64,000 nucleotides of DNA from Bacteroidales bacterium (GTDB taxonomy: Bacteria; Bacteroidota; Bacteroidia; Bacteroidales; Rikenellaceae). The notes below the pieces were generated by a model. The model worked only from the letters and a program-made list of their open reading frames with translations. It was not told the origin of the DNA and searched no databases. The translations under genes were made by a program, and so were the position numbers. The stretch spans positions 1 to 64,000 of the forward strand of contig CASPAC010000004.1 in NCBI GenBank assembly GCA_949419965.1, read 5' to 3'. Below are positions 46,814 through 55,283 of the stretch, piece after piece; the first letter of the stretch is position 1; every line of letters starts with the position of its first letter.

Positions 46814-48201
46814 TGGAATTTTCGAAAGTCTATTTTCTGGGCATCGGCGGCATCGGCATGAGCGCTCTGGCCCGTTACTTCCTCCACGAGGGCAGGCAGG
46901 TGGCGGGCTACGACCGCACTCCCACCCGCCTGACGGCCGAACTCGAAGCCGAAGGCGCTGCGATCCATTATGACGACGACATCCGGGCCGTTCCGGCGCC
47001 GTTTCTCGATCCGCGCGATACGATCGTGGTCTATACCCCTGCTGTGCCGCAGGAGCACAGCGAGTTGCGTTATTTCCGCGAGCATGGCTTTACGATCGAG
47101 AAGCGTTCGCAGATGCTCGGCCATCTCTCGGAGGGCAAATATGTGATGGCCGTAGCCGGTACGCACGGCAAGACGACCACTTCGACCCTCGTGGCGTGGC
47201 TCAATCGGAGGTTGACCGGCGGCGGTTCGGCTTTCTTGGGCGGCCTGTCCAAGAACTTCGGCGGCAACCTGGTGCTGGGCGCGGGCGCCCGACTGGCGGT
47301 CGAGGCCGACGAGTTCGACCGTTCGTTCCTGCGGTTGTTTCCCGATGTGGCGGTGGTCACGTCGGCCGATGCCGATCATCTGGACATCTATGGCACGCAC
47401 GAGGCCGTCAAGGCAGCTTTCTCGCAGTTCGTGGGGCAGATCAAGAAAGGCGGCGCGCTGGTCATCAAGCAGGGGGTCGACATCGCGATCGACAATCCGG
47501 GCATCCGCGTCTACCGTTATGCTTACGACACGCCGTGCGATTTTTATGCTCGCAACATCCGGTTGCTGGAGGGCGGATATTATCGCTACGATCTGGCGCT
47601 GCCCGACGGTGTGGTCGAGGGATGCACGCTGGGCATTCCCGGGTGGGTCAACATCGAGAATGCCGTGGCGGCCGTGGCGGCCGTGTGGTGTGCGGCGCAG
47701 GCTGAAGGGACGGCTCTCGACACCGGGAAGCTGCGCGAGGCGCTGGCCTCCTATTCGGGCGTCAAACGGCGCTTCGAATTCTATGTCAACACCCCCAGGC
47801 AGGTCTACATGGACGACTATGCCCACCACCCGCGCGAACTCTGCGCGACGCTCACGTCGGTGCGCAAGATGTTCCCCGGGCGGCGGATCACGGCGCTCTT
47901 CCAGCCCCATCTGTATACGCGTACGCGCGACTTCTACGAGGGTTTTGCCGAGGCGCTGTCCCATGCCGACGAAGCGGTGCTGCTGCCGATCTACCCGGCG
48001 CGCGAGGAGCCGATTCCGGGCATAACTTCGGAACTTATCGCCGAGCGGGTAACCGTGCCGTGCCGGATCGTCGACCGCGACAGACTGGCCGACGAAGTGG
48101 CGGCCATGGAGACCGACGTGGTGGTAAGCTTCGGTGCCGGCAACATCGACGCCTGCTGCGAAGCCCTCGCCGAGAAACTGAAACTCAAAAGCGGACGATG
48201 A
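46813..48201 (+). CDS. murC: UDP-N-acetylmuramate-L-alanine ligase
   Basis: A ligase of 462 aa that adds the first amino acid of the peptidoglycan stem. It has the N-terminal nucleotide-sugar loop FLGIGGIGMSALARYFL, the ATP loop VAGTHGKTTTSTLVAWL, DEFDRSFLRLFP, GWVNIENAVAAVAA and DDYAHHPRE (MurC-type). The start may be ATG 46813, overlapping murG by one base, or the GTG just before it. Length is normal for MurC. A 66-base gap precedes ftsQ. Confidence 0.97.
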   Translation: MEFSKVYFLGIGGIGMSALARYFLHEGRQVAGYDRTPTRLTAELEAEGAAIHYDDDIRAVPAPFLDPRDTIVVYTPAVPQEHSELRYFREHGFTIEKRSQMLGHLSEGKYVMAVAGTHGKTTTSTLVAWLNRRLTGGGSAFLGGLSKNFGGNLVLGAGARLAVEADEFDRSFLRLFPDVAVVTSADADHLDIYGTHEAVKAAFSQFVGQIKKGGALVIKQGVDIAIDNPGIRVYRYAYDTPCDFYARNIRLLEGGYYRYDLALPDGVVEGCTLGIPGWVNIENAVAAVAAVWCAAQAEGTALDTGKLREALASYSGVKRRFEFYVNTPRQVYMDDYAHHPRELCATLTSVRKMFPGRRITALFQPHLYTRTRDFYEGFAEALSHADEAVLLPIYPAREEPIPGITSELIAERVTVPCRIVDRDRLADEVAAMETDVVVSFGAGNIDACCEALAEKLKLKSGR

Positions 48202-48267
48202 TCCGGCGAGTCGGACGTTGGGCCGCTCCGCGCCGGCATCGTTGCGATGAATGGTTGTAGTAAGTAG

Positions 48268-49368
48268 TTGATTTTGGACAGGTATTTTCGATATGCGTGG
48301 TTGGCGCTCTTGTGGGCGGCCGTGGGCGGGTACCTGCTTGCGGCAGGCATCGCCGTACGCCGTGCCCGGGCCGTGCGTACGGTGTCGCACGTGGCGATCG
48401 AGGTCGTCGACAGCACGTCGCGGGGACACTTGGTCTCGACGATGCGCGTGCGCGAATGGATCGTCCGCAGCCGGATTCCTACGATCGGCACGGCAGTTGA
48501 TACGGTCGACCTGACAGGAATCGAGGCGTTGATCGCCTGCAACGGGTTCGTGGAGGATGTTGCCGCCTACGTTACCTATTCGGGCGAGTTGTGCGTCGAA
48601 ATCAGCCAGCGCGAGCCGTTGTTGCGGCTGCTGACCGACGGGGTCAACAGTTACATTACGACTGAAGGGTATGTTTTCGTGGCGCCGCGGGCGTCGTCGT
48701 TGTACGTTCCGGTGGTCACGGGCAGTTACCGGCTGCCGATTCCTGCCGATTATGTGGGCGACATGCGTACGTATATCGACGGCAAGATCGAGGAGATACA
48801 GCATCGGATCGTCGAGTTGGAGCGCGAAAAATACCCGTTCTACAAGCGTGAGCGCGAGAACGACCGCCGCATTGCCGAGCTGGCCCGGCGGCGGGTGCGG
48901 CGCGGCTGGTTCGAGAGCGCCCGCCGGTTCGAGCAGCGGGTGGCCGAGTTGCGTCAGGAGAAGGCGCTGCTGCGGCGCAGCTACCGTTACGAAGCCCGCA
49001 TGGTGCAGCAGGAGATCGACCGTTTGAGCGCCGAGCAGGAACGCGAGCGCGAACGGCAAAAAAAATTGGAGAAAAGCTACGAAGATTTGATGAAACTCCT
49101 TACCTTTGTAGAAATTGTCGAGAAAGACCCTTTCTGGAGGTCGGAGGTGGTGCAGATCGTAGCCCGTTCGACCCCCGGCGGCGTCTTGGAGATCGACCTT
49201 GTGCCGCGCAGCGGCCGCCATACGATCCGTTTCGGCCGTCTGGAGCAGCCGGAGCGCAAACTCGACAAGTTGATGCGTTTCTATCGGGGCGGACTCTCGC
49301 GTACCGGGTGGGACGAATACCGTACGATAGACATAAGATATAAGGATCAGGTGGTTTGCAGGAAATAA
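48268..49368 (+). CDS. ftsQ: cell division protein FtsQ with a long coiled-coil insertion
   Basis: A bitopic divisome protein of 366 aa, about 110-120 residues longer than usual in Bacteroidota. A membrane helix spans about 9-27, then a POTRA-like domain (VDLTGIEALIACNGFVEDVA) and the beta domain (EISQREPLLRLLTDGVNSYI, YVPVVTGSYRLPIP). Residues about 163-272 are an Arg/Glu/Lys-rich helix insertion with heptads (GKIEEIQHRIVELEREKYPF, QQEIDRLSAEQERERERQKK). The fold resumes at LLTFVEIVEKDPFWRSEVVQ. No ATG is available; TTG 48268 (or TTG 48274) is the start. Position between murC and ftsA confirms identity. Confidence 0.88.
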   Translation: MILDRYFRYAWLALLWAAVGGYLLAAGIAVRRARAVRTVSHVAIEVVDSTSRGHLVSTMRVREWIVRSRIPTIGTAVDTVDLTGIEALIACNGFVEDVAAYVTYSGELCVEISQREPLLRLLTDGVNSYITTEGYVFVAPRASSLYVPVVTGSYRLPIPADYVGDMRTYIDGKIEEIQHRIVELEREKYPFYKRERENDRRIAELARRRVRRGWFESARRFEQRVAELRQEKALLRRSYRYEARMVQQEIDRLSAEQERERERQKKLEKSYEDLMKLLTFVEIVEKDPFWRSEVVQIVARSTPGGVLEIDLVPRSGRHTIRFGRLEQPERKLDKLMRFYRGGLSRTGWDEYRTIDIRYKDQVVCRK

Positions 49369-49379
49369 AAGATTCAGTC

Positions 49380-51104
49380 GTGGAAAGAAAAAATTATACC
49401 GTTGCCGTCGATTTGGGTTCGTCGTCCGTCGTGGTGGCCGTCGGCGAGAAGCCTGCGGAGGGGCGGATGAACGTGCTGGCGCTCGTTTCGAAACCCGTCG
49501 AGGGCGTCAATGCCGGGCGGATAGACAACATCGAGCTGGTCAGCCGGGCCATCCGCGAGGCCGTTTCGGAGGTCGAGGAGCGGCTGGGCATCCGCATCAC
49601 GGAGGCCTACGCCGGCATCTCGGGCGATTTCGTGCGCTGCGCCCGCCATACCGACCACGTGTATGTCTACGATCCGCAGACGGGGGTCAACCAGAAGGAT
49701 GTCGATGCGCTGTTCGACCGCATGCGCAACGTGCAGGCTCCCGACGACGAGACCATCATGGAGCGCATCCCGCAGAACTATATGGTCGACGACAGCCAGG
49801 AGGTCAAGAATCCCGTAGGGTCGTTCGGCAAGAAACTTTCTTCGACGTTCAATTTCATCCTTTGCCACAAAACCCCCATTCAGCGGCTTGATATGGCCTT
49901 GAAGAGGTTGAGTATCAAAATGTTGGGTGTCGTGTCCGATGCGTTGGCCACCCCCGAGGCCGTGTTGCTTCCCGAGGAGAAAGAGGAGGGTGTGGCCGTA
50001 GTCGACATCGGCGACGGCGTGACGGACGTCACGGTTTATTATCGCAACGTGGTGCGTTACACCGTCTCCATCCCCATGGGCGCTTCGGCCATCAACCGCG
50101 ACATCCGCACCATGGGTGTGCCCGAGAAGCACGTCGAGAGTCTCAAGCGCAAGTACGGTTCGGCGGTGGCCGATCTGGCGCCCGAGGACAAGTTGATCCG
50201 TGTCAACGGTCGGACGACGCGCGAGGCCAAGGATATTCTGTTGCGCAACCTCGCTACGGTAATCGAAGCGCGTGCTACGGATATCGCCGAGTTCGTGCAG
50301 CAGGAGATCAGGGATTCGGGATATGCTTCGAAACTCGCTTACGGCATCGTGTTGACCGGCGGGTCGGCGCAGTTGAAAGATATCGACGAATTGTTCCGCC
50401 GCGTGACCGAGATGGACGTGCGCATCGCGTTGCCCGATGCTGCCATTGACGAGGCATCCCGGGAGCGGGTCGCCAGTCCGGCGTTCTCTACGGCCGTGGG
50501 TATTTTGCTCAAGGGTGCGCGGCAGGGCGCATGCGCAGTGGTCGAGCATGTCTCGACGCCGACGCCTGCTCCGGCTTCGGATTCCGCTGCTGCACCTTCC
50601 GCTTCCCAGCCGGCTGTGCAGAGTTCCGCTCCGGCTTCCATCCCGCCCCGACAGACTCCGGCAGAGCGTCCGACGACGCTCCCGCGTCAGTCTGCGGAGC
50701 AGCCGCGCGGGTTCGCTCCGTCGCCGGCGCAGCCGACACAGCCTGAAGCCCGTTCTGCGGTGCATTCCGGACCCGCACCCCAGCCTGCCGCCCAGCCTCT
50801 CGCCCGGCCGGCGGCTCGCCCCGCAGCGCGTCCTGCGGCTCAGCCTTTCCGGCAGACGCCGCCGCGTATGGCCCAGCAGCCGGTGCCTCCCGCACCTGCG
50901 GCCCGGCCGATGGTCGCGCCCGGATTGCCGCCCGAACCCGATCCGATGCCTTATATCGAGGCCGAACCGCTCGCGGCGCCCGATTTTTCTGACGATTTCG
51001 CACCTGCCGACCCGAAGCGCAAGCGCGACTGGGGGTCGATTTTCCAGAAGGCGTTCGACAAGGTAAACAAGAGTTTTACGGCTGCCGAAGACGAAGAAAT
51101 ATAG
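49380..51104 (+). CDS. ftsA: cell division protein FtsA with a long Pro/Ala-rich linker
   Basis: An actin-like membrane tether for FtsZ, 574 aa. The ATPase core has YTVAVDLGSSSVVVAVGEKP (phosphate 1), VVDIGDGVTDVTVYYRN (phosphate 2) and VLTGGSAQLKDIDELFRRVT (adenosine). Residues about 391-535 are a low-complexity Pro/Ala/Gln/Ser linker (for example PAARPAARPAAQPFRQTPPR). The C-terminus WGSIFQKAFDKVNKSFTAAE is the expected amphipathic membrane helix. GTG 49380 is the probable start, 11 bases after ftsQ and preceded by an AGGAAA-like site; TTG 49356 is the alternative. Usual FtsA proteins are about 410-450 residues. Confidence 0.93.
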   Translation: MERKNYTVAVDLGSSSVVVAVGEKPAEGRMNVLALVSKPVEGVNAGRIDNIELVSRAIREAVSEVEERLGIRITEAYAGISGDFVRCARHTDHVYVYDPQTGVNQKDVDALFDRMRNVQAPDDETIMERIPQNYMVDDSQEVKNPVGSFGKKLSSTFNFILCHKTPIQRLDMALKRLSIKMLGVVSDALATPEAVLLPEEKEEGVAVVDIGDGVTDVTVYYRNVVRYTVSIPMGASAINRDIRTMGVPEKHVESLKRKYGSAVADLAPEDKLIRVNGRTTREAKDILLRNLATVIEARATDIAEFVQQEIRDSGYASKLAYGIVLTGGSAQLKDIDELFRRVTEMDVRIALPDAAIDEASRERVASPAFSTAVGILLKGARQGACAVVEHVSTPTPAPASDSAAAPSASQPAVQSSAPASIPPRQTPAERPTTLPRQSAEQPRGFAPSPAQPTQPEARSAVHSGPAPQPAAQPLARPAARPAARPAAQPFRQTPPRMAQQPVPPAPAARPMVAPGLPPEPDPMPYIEAEPLAAPDFSDDFAPADPKRKRDWGSIFQKAFDKVNKSFTAAEDEEI

Positions 51105-51169
51105 AATGGCGGGTGGCATGAATGAGCTGACCGCGAATTAATTTTCTTTTTACCTGCTTTTAACGACTT

Positions 51170-52483
51170 ATGACAGACGAATTGATGTCGGAGATCAAAG
51201 CGCCCCGTGCAAATAACTCGATCATCACGGTAGTGGGGGTCGGCGGTGCCGGCGGCAATGCTGTGAACCACATGTGGAGCCTCGGCATCTGCGGTGTGTC
51301 GTTCATGGTTTGCAATACCGACCAGCAGGCGCTGGACAAAAGTCCCGTAGAGACCAAGATCCGGCTGGGCAGCGAGGGATTGGGCGCCGGCAACGACCCC
51401 GAGAACGGGCGCCGTGCCGCCGTGGAGACCTTGCCCGAAATCCGGCAGCACTTCGAAGCGGCGGGTACGCGCATGATCTTCATCACGGCAGGTATGGGCG
51501 GCGGCACCGGTACGGGCGCTTCGCCCGTGATCGCCAAGCTGGCCAAGGAGATGGGGCTGCTGACCGTGGCCATCGTCACTTCGCCGTTGGCCGTCGAGGG
51601 GAAGATCCGTTACGAGCAGGCGTTCCGCGGTATCGAGGAACTGCGGCAGAATGTCGATTCGCTGCTGATCATCAACAACGAAAACATCCTCGAAATCTAC
51701 GGACGGCTCTCGCTCAAGCAGGCTTTCGGCAAGGCCGACGATATCCTGGCTTCGGCCGCCAAAGGCATCGCCGAAATCATTACCGTGGAGAGCGACTTGG
51801 TAAACGTCGACTTCGCCGATGTCTCGAAAGTCATGCGTTGCAGCGGCCGCGCCCACATGGCCGTGGCTACGGCCGAGGGCGACAGCAGGGCCGAGGCTGT
51901 GGCCGAGGCGTCGCTGCGGTCGCCGTTGCTGGATCACAACTTGATCTCGGGGGCCAAGAATATCTTGTTGAATATTTCTGTTGCCAATGCCGACGAACTG
52001 ATGTACGAAGAGGTCGTGCGGATTCTGGAGTATATCCAGGCGCATGCCAGCGTGCAGGACGACGAGGGCGCCGTGCACAATGCCAACATCATCTGGGGTA
52101 CGAGCGAAAAGCCCCAGTTGGGCAACGCCATCGAGTTGGTGGTGGTCGCCACGGGCTTCCAGAGCGAGGAGGTCAAGGAGGTGATGAAGCAGATCGCACC
52201 GGCCGTGATGCCGGCCAAGGAGGGCCAGACCGAATCGGTGCTGGAGCCGATCAAGCCGCTGGCGGCGAAGTCCGTGCCGCGGCCCGGCGAGCAGGTGGTG
52301 CTGGGCGCCAAGTCGACGCGCTACAACAACATCGACGCGCTGTTGTCCAAGCCGGCTTATCAGTCGCGCAATTCGAAGTTCATCGTCCAGATGTCGGGCG
52401 GCCGCAAGGAGGTGCTGCGCAACGATTCGGCCGCGACGCAGACCCCGGAGGAGAAGCCCGACGGCGGGTCGCTTTTCGATTAA
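51170..52483 (+). CDS. ftsZ: cell division protein FtsZ
   Basis: A tubulin-like GTPase of 437 aa that forms the Z ring. GTP-binding elements are VVGVGGAGGNAVNHM, FITAGMGGGTGTGASPVIAK (tubulin signature) and the NVDFADVSKVMRCSGRAHMA T7-side loop. A variable tail of about 100 residues ends KPDGGSLFD; a classic conserved C-terminal peptide for FtsA binding is not obvious, apart from the motif around NNIDALLSKPAYQSR. It follows ftsA by 65 bases, in which an A/T-rich stretch precedes the ATG. Confidence 0.97.
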   Translation: MTDELMSEIKAPRANNSIITVVGVGGAGGNAVNHMWSLGICGVSFMVCNTDQQALDKSPVETKIRLGSEGLGAGNDPENGRRAAVETLPEIRQHFEAAGTRMIFITAGMGGGTGTGASPVIAKLAKEMGLLTVAIVTSPLAVEGKIRYEQAFRGIEELRQNVDSLLIINNENILEIYGRLSLKQAFGKADDILASAAKGIAEIITVESDLVNVDFADVSKVMRCSGRAHMAVATAEGDSRAEAVAEASLRSPLLDHNLISGAKNILLNISVANADELMYEEVVRILEYIQAHASVQDDEGAVHNANIIWGTSEKPQLGNAIELVVVATGFQSEEVKEVMKQIAPAVMPAKEGQTESVLEPIKPLAAKSVPRPGEQVVLGAKSTRYNNIDALLSKPAYQSRNSKFIVQMSGGRKEVLRNDSAATQTPEEKPDGGSLFD

Positions 52484-52499
52484 CCAACCGCACCCGAAC

Positions 52500-53777
52500 T
52501 TGGAACACGCTCCCTGGATCATATTCAACGGGTTCTCGACCCATATCGTCATACGTTGCGTCGCAACGTTGCTTCTGTTGTGCGTTTCGGCGCTCGTGTC
52601 GGGTGCCGAGACTTCGTTTTTCTCGCTTTCGCACAACGACGTGCAGCGATTCAAGCAGCGGACGAGCGCTTCGGCCGCCGCTGTCTTGAAATTGTTGGGC
52701 GATGTTGATTTTTTGTTGGCCACGATTCTGGTCATCAATAATCTGGTCAACATCTGCATTACCATATTCATGGCCGGCATCGTCGATGCCCTTTTCACGT
52801 TCACGCACCTGGAGTTCCTTTTCAAGACGGTCGTTGTTACGTTCTTCCTGCTGCTCTTCGGCGAAGTGTTGCCTAAGGTGTTGGCGCAGACTACGCCGGT
52901 AAAGTTCGCCCAGTTCGTGGCTCAGCCGTTGGCGGTGCTGCGGTGGGTGTTCTATCCGCTTTCCTACATCCTGGTGCATACGAGCAGCCGCATCAGCGAG
53001 AAAGCCTCGCACAAGAGCGAAATTTCGCTCGACGATCTGGCCGATGCCGTCGACATGACCCATACGGGCAACCCGGAGGAGCATGTGATGTTGTCGGGGA
53101 TCGTGAATTTCGTCAACACCGAGGTGCAGGAGATCATGAAGCCCCGCGTGGACATCACAGCCGTCGAGTTGACCGACGATTACGAGAAAGTCAAGCGGAC
53201 GATCATCGCGTCGGGATTTTCGCGCATTCCGGTCTTCGAGGAGGATATCGACAACATCCGGGGTACGCTTTATGTCAAGGATTTGTTGCCCTACATCAAC
53301 AACGGCAACGAGTTCGGATGGCAGCAGTTGATCCGCAAGCCCTATTTCGTGCCGGAGCATAAGAAGATCAATGACTTGTTGGGCGACTTCCAGTCGAACA
53401 AGGTGCACATGGCTATCGTGGTCGACGAATACGGTTCGACGTTGGGTCTGGTGTCGCTGGAGGACATCATCGAGGAGATCGTCGGCGAAATTTCCGACGA
53501 AAGCGACAACGACGAGAGTTTCTATACGCGTCTGGGGCCTAAAAGCTATCTTTTCGAGGGCAAGACCCATATCGGCGATTTCGAACGCATCCTGGCGCTC
53601 GACGAGGAGACTTTCTCCGACGTGCGGGGCGAGGCCGAGACCCTGGCCGGCCTGATGCTCGAACTCAAGCGCGATTTCCCGCGCAAGGGCGATGTCTTCA
53701 CGTCGCACGACATCCGTTTCACGATCAAGGAAACGGATGCGCACCGGATCGATAAGATACGCGTAGACATAAAGTAA
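52500..53777 (+). CDS. GldE-like CNNM/CorC-family membrane protein
   Basis: A protein of 425 aa. A DUF21 domain with three or four membrane helices occupies about 15-150 (LLLCVSALVSGAETSFFSLS opening, FLLLFGEVLPKVLAQTTP). Two CBS domains follow (VNTEVQEIMKPRVDITAVEL and HMAIVVDEYGSTLGLVSLED), then a CorC/HlyC C-terminal domain (GDVFTSHDIRFTIKETDAHR). CNNM proteins handle Mg2+ or other metals; GldE in flavobacteria is tied to gliding. TTG 52500, 16 bases after ftsZ, is the only fitting start. Gliding in this organism is not implied. Confidence 0.88.
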   Translation: MEHAPWIIFNGFSTHIVIRCVATLLLLCVSALVSGAETSFFSLSHNDVQRFKQRTSASAAAVLKLLGDVDFLLATILVINNLVNICITIFMAGIVDALFTFTHLEFLFKTVVVTFFLLLFGEVLPKVLAQTTPVKFAQFVAQPLAVLRWVFYPLSYILVHTSSRISEKASHKSEISLDDLADAVDMTHTGNPEEHVMLSGIVNFVNTEVQEIMKPRVDITAVELTDDYEKVKRTIIASGFSRIPVFEEDIDNIRGTLYVKDLLPYINNGNEFGWQQLIRKPYFVPEHKKINDLLGDFQSNKVHMAIVVDEYGSTLGLVSLEDIIEEIVGEISDESDNDESFYTRLGPKSYLFEGKTHIGDFERILALDEETFSDVRGEAETLAGLMLELKRDFPRKGDVFTSHDIRFTIKETDAHRIDKIRVDIK

Positions 53778-53845
53778 CGAACGATTAAGCCTCGTCGTTC
53801 GGATTCAAGATTCCGGCTCTTACTGCGCATCAAAGTATATAAGTT

Positions 53846-54535
53846 GTGTTCCGCCTTATCGTTTCCCAGCCTCTTTCCGAGACCGAAATCGCGCTTCGGA
53901 CTACGCCCGAGGAGCAGGCGCATGCCCGGACGTTCGGTTGTGTGCGCCGGCGTAGCGAATGGCTTTCGTGGCGGGCGATCGTGCGGCGCGAATTGTCCCG
54001 CGAATGGGTCTGCGACCCGGCCGGAATCCGGATCGGTTACGATGCGGCGGGTGCTCCGAGGGTCGAAATCCTGGAACTCCGAAAATCGGTTCCCGGATCG
54101 TCGGAGTCCGGAATTCCGGGTTCGGGAGAGCAGGAAGCCGGGATGGCGGTTTCCGGAATTTCGGGTTTCATAGGTTGTGCTGTGCATGTCGCTGTGTCGC
54201 ATTGCGAGGGCAGTATCGCTGTGGCTTTTGCCGACACGCCTTGCGCCGTCGATGTCGAATCGGCAGCCCGCGATTTCGGGCGGGTCGTTTCCCGTTATAT
54301 GACCGTTGAGGAGCAGACTTTGTCGGACGTGCCGTGGTGGCCCGCCGTCGTGTGGTGTGCCAAGGAGACTCTTTACAAGTTCGCCGGGCGCTGCGAGTTG
54401 GATCTATTGCGCGATTTGCGGATCGAGGAGGTCGATTTCCATACCGCTGCGCTCGTCGGTAGGATTTGCGGCGGCGAGGCGTTGCGGCTGCATTTTTTGC
54501 AGCTTGGAGGCCGTATCATCGTCTTTTTGTCTTGA
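53846..54535 (+). CDS. 4'-phosphopantetheinyl transferase with an in-frame insertion
   Basis: A Sfp/AcpS-superfamily enzyme of 229 aa that activates carrier proteins with the phosphopantetheine arm of CoA. Motifs: AVSHCEGSIAVAF (Ser118-His119), CAVDVES (Asp136, Glu138, metal site) and WCAKETLYK (Lys173-Glu174). Between GAPRVE and the SHC block, residues about 75-107 are a Ser/Gly/Pro/Glu stretch (SVPGSSESGIPGSGEQEAGM) that typical family members lack, encoded by CCGGAA/TTCCGG-rich DNA. The start is GTG 53846; no ATG fits. The next gene starts two bases after its stop. Confidence 0.85.
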   Translation: MFRLIVSQPLSETEIALRTTPEEQAHARTFGCVRRRSEWLSWRAIVRRELSREWVCDPAGIRIGYDAAGAPRVEILELRKSVPGSSESGIPGSGEQEAGMAVSGISGFIGCAVHVAVSHCEGSIAVAFADTPCAVDVESAARDFGRVVSRYMTVEEQTLSDVPWWPAVVWCAKETLYKFAGRCELDLLRDLRIEEVDFHTAALVGRICGGEALRLHFLQLGGRIIVFLS

Positions 54536-54537
54536 TT

Positions 54538-55182
54538 ATGGAAATTGCGCCGCCCCGTTTGCCGGAAGATTCTGCATTTGTTGCCGATGTTGCGTTGCTT
54601 GTCGATGCCGAGGAGGTCGTCGATGCGGTGTTCCGCGGTGTTGCTTTGGCCGGACTGGTTCGCGAACACCTTTCCGTCGAGCGGTGCATCTTTTCCGGAT
54701 GTCGTTTCTCGGGGGCCGTGTTGGCGCAGGCCCGGTTTTCCGATGTCTTGTTCCGCAACTGCGACTTCTCCAACGCCGATTTGCGCGGCAGTGCGTTCCA
54801 GCGCGTGCAGTTCGTCGATTGCAAGTTTACCGGCGCCGAATTCGCCGAGACGGTTTTCGGTTCGGCCGTCTTGGCGCGTTGTCGGGGCGAGTTCGTCGGG
54901 TTCGCCGCTGCGAGGTTCCGCCGGGTAAGGTGCGAGGAGTGTATCTTGCGCAGTGCCGTGTTGAGCGAGTGCCGTTTCGAGCAGACCGCATTTTCCGCTT
55001 GCGATCTCTCGACGGCCGAGTTCTTCGGCACCCGTTTGCAGGGGATCTCGCTGGCCGACTGCGACATCCGCGGCATCCGCCTGCGCGATTGTGCGTCGTT
55101 CGAACTTCGGGGCGCTCGGATTTCTCCGGCGCAGGCGCTCGATCTGGTCAAACTTCTCGGTGTGGAATTCGAGGACGTATGA
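54538..55182 (+). CDS. pentapeptide-repeat protein
   Basis: A protein of 214 aa made mostly of pentapeptide repeats of the A(D/N)LXX type: CIFSGCRFSGAVLAQARFSD, FRNCDFSNADLRGSAFQRVQ, CKFTGAEFAETVFGSAVLAR and so on to residue about 195. They would build a right-handed quadrilateral beta-helix. Relatives include DNA mimics that protect gyrase (Qnr, MfpA), but most are uncharacterised; no evidence ties this one to gyrase. No signal peptide or membrane span. It starts two bases after the phosphopantetheinyl transferase, so they are coupled. A hairpin terminator follows. Confidence 0.9.
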   Translation: MEIAPPRLPEDSAFVADVALLVDAEEVVDAVFRGVALAGLVREHLSVERCIFSGCRFSGAVLAQARFSDVLFRNCDFSNADLRGSAFQRVQFVDCKFTGAEFAETVFGSAVLARCRGEFVGFAAARFRRVRCEECILRSAVLSECRFEQTAFSACDLSTAEFFGTRLQGISLADCDIRGIRLRDCASFELRGARISPAQALDLVKLLGVEFEDV

Positions 55183-55202
55183 AAAAGTTTTGATGAAACA
55201 TG

Positions 55203-55240
55203 AAAACGCCGGAATCCGTTCGTGTGGATTCCGGCGTTTG
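55203..55240. terminator. bidirectional terminator between the pentapeptide gene and the C1 peptidase
   Basis: A perfect 14-bp stem (AAACGCCGGAATCC with GGATTCCGGCGTTT) and an 8-base loop, flanked by A-rich sequence on the left and TTTG on the right, between convergent genes. Confidence 0.75.
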
Positions 55241-55283
55241 TTCAAAGCGCGGTGTTCTCCGGGAACTCCTTTCGCTCACGGTT

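Noticed and set aside
53546..54202. A minus-strand frame across the GldE-like and PPTase genes with TRNSG repeats
   Set aside because: The repeats come from the palindromic low-complexity DNA of the PPTase insertion, and the frame is antisense to two well-supported genes.
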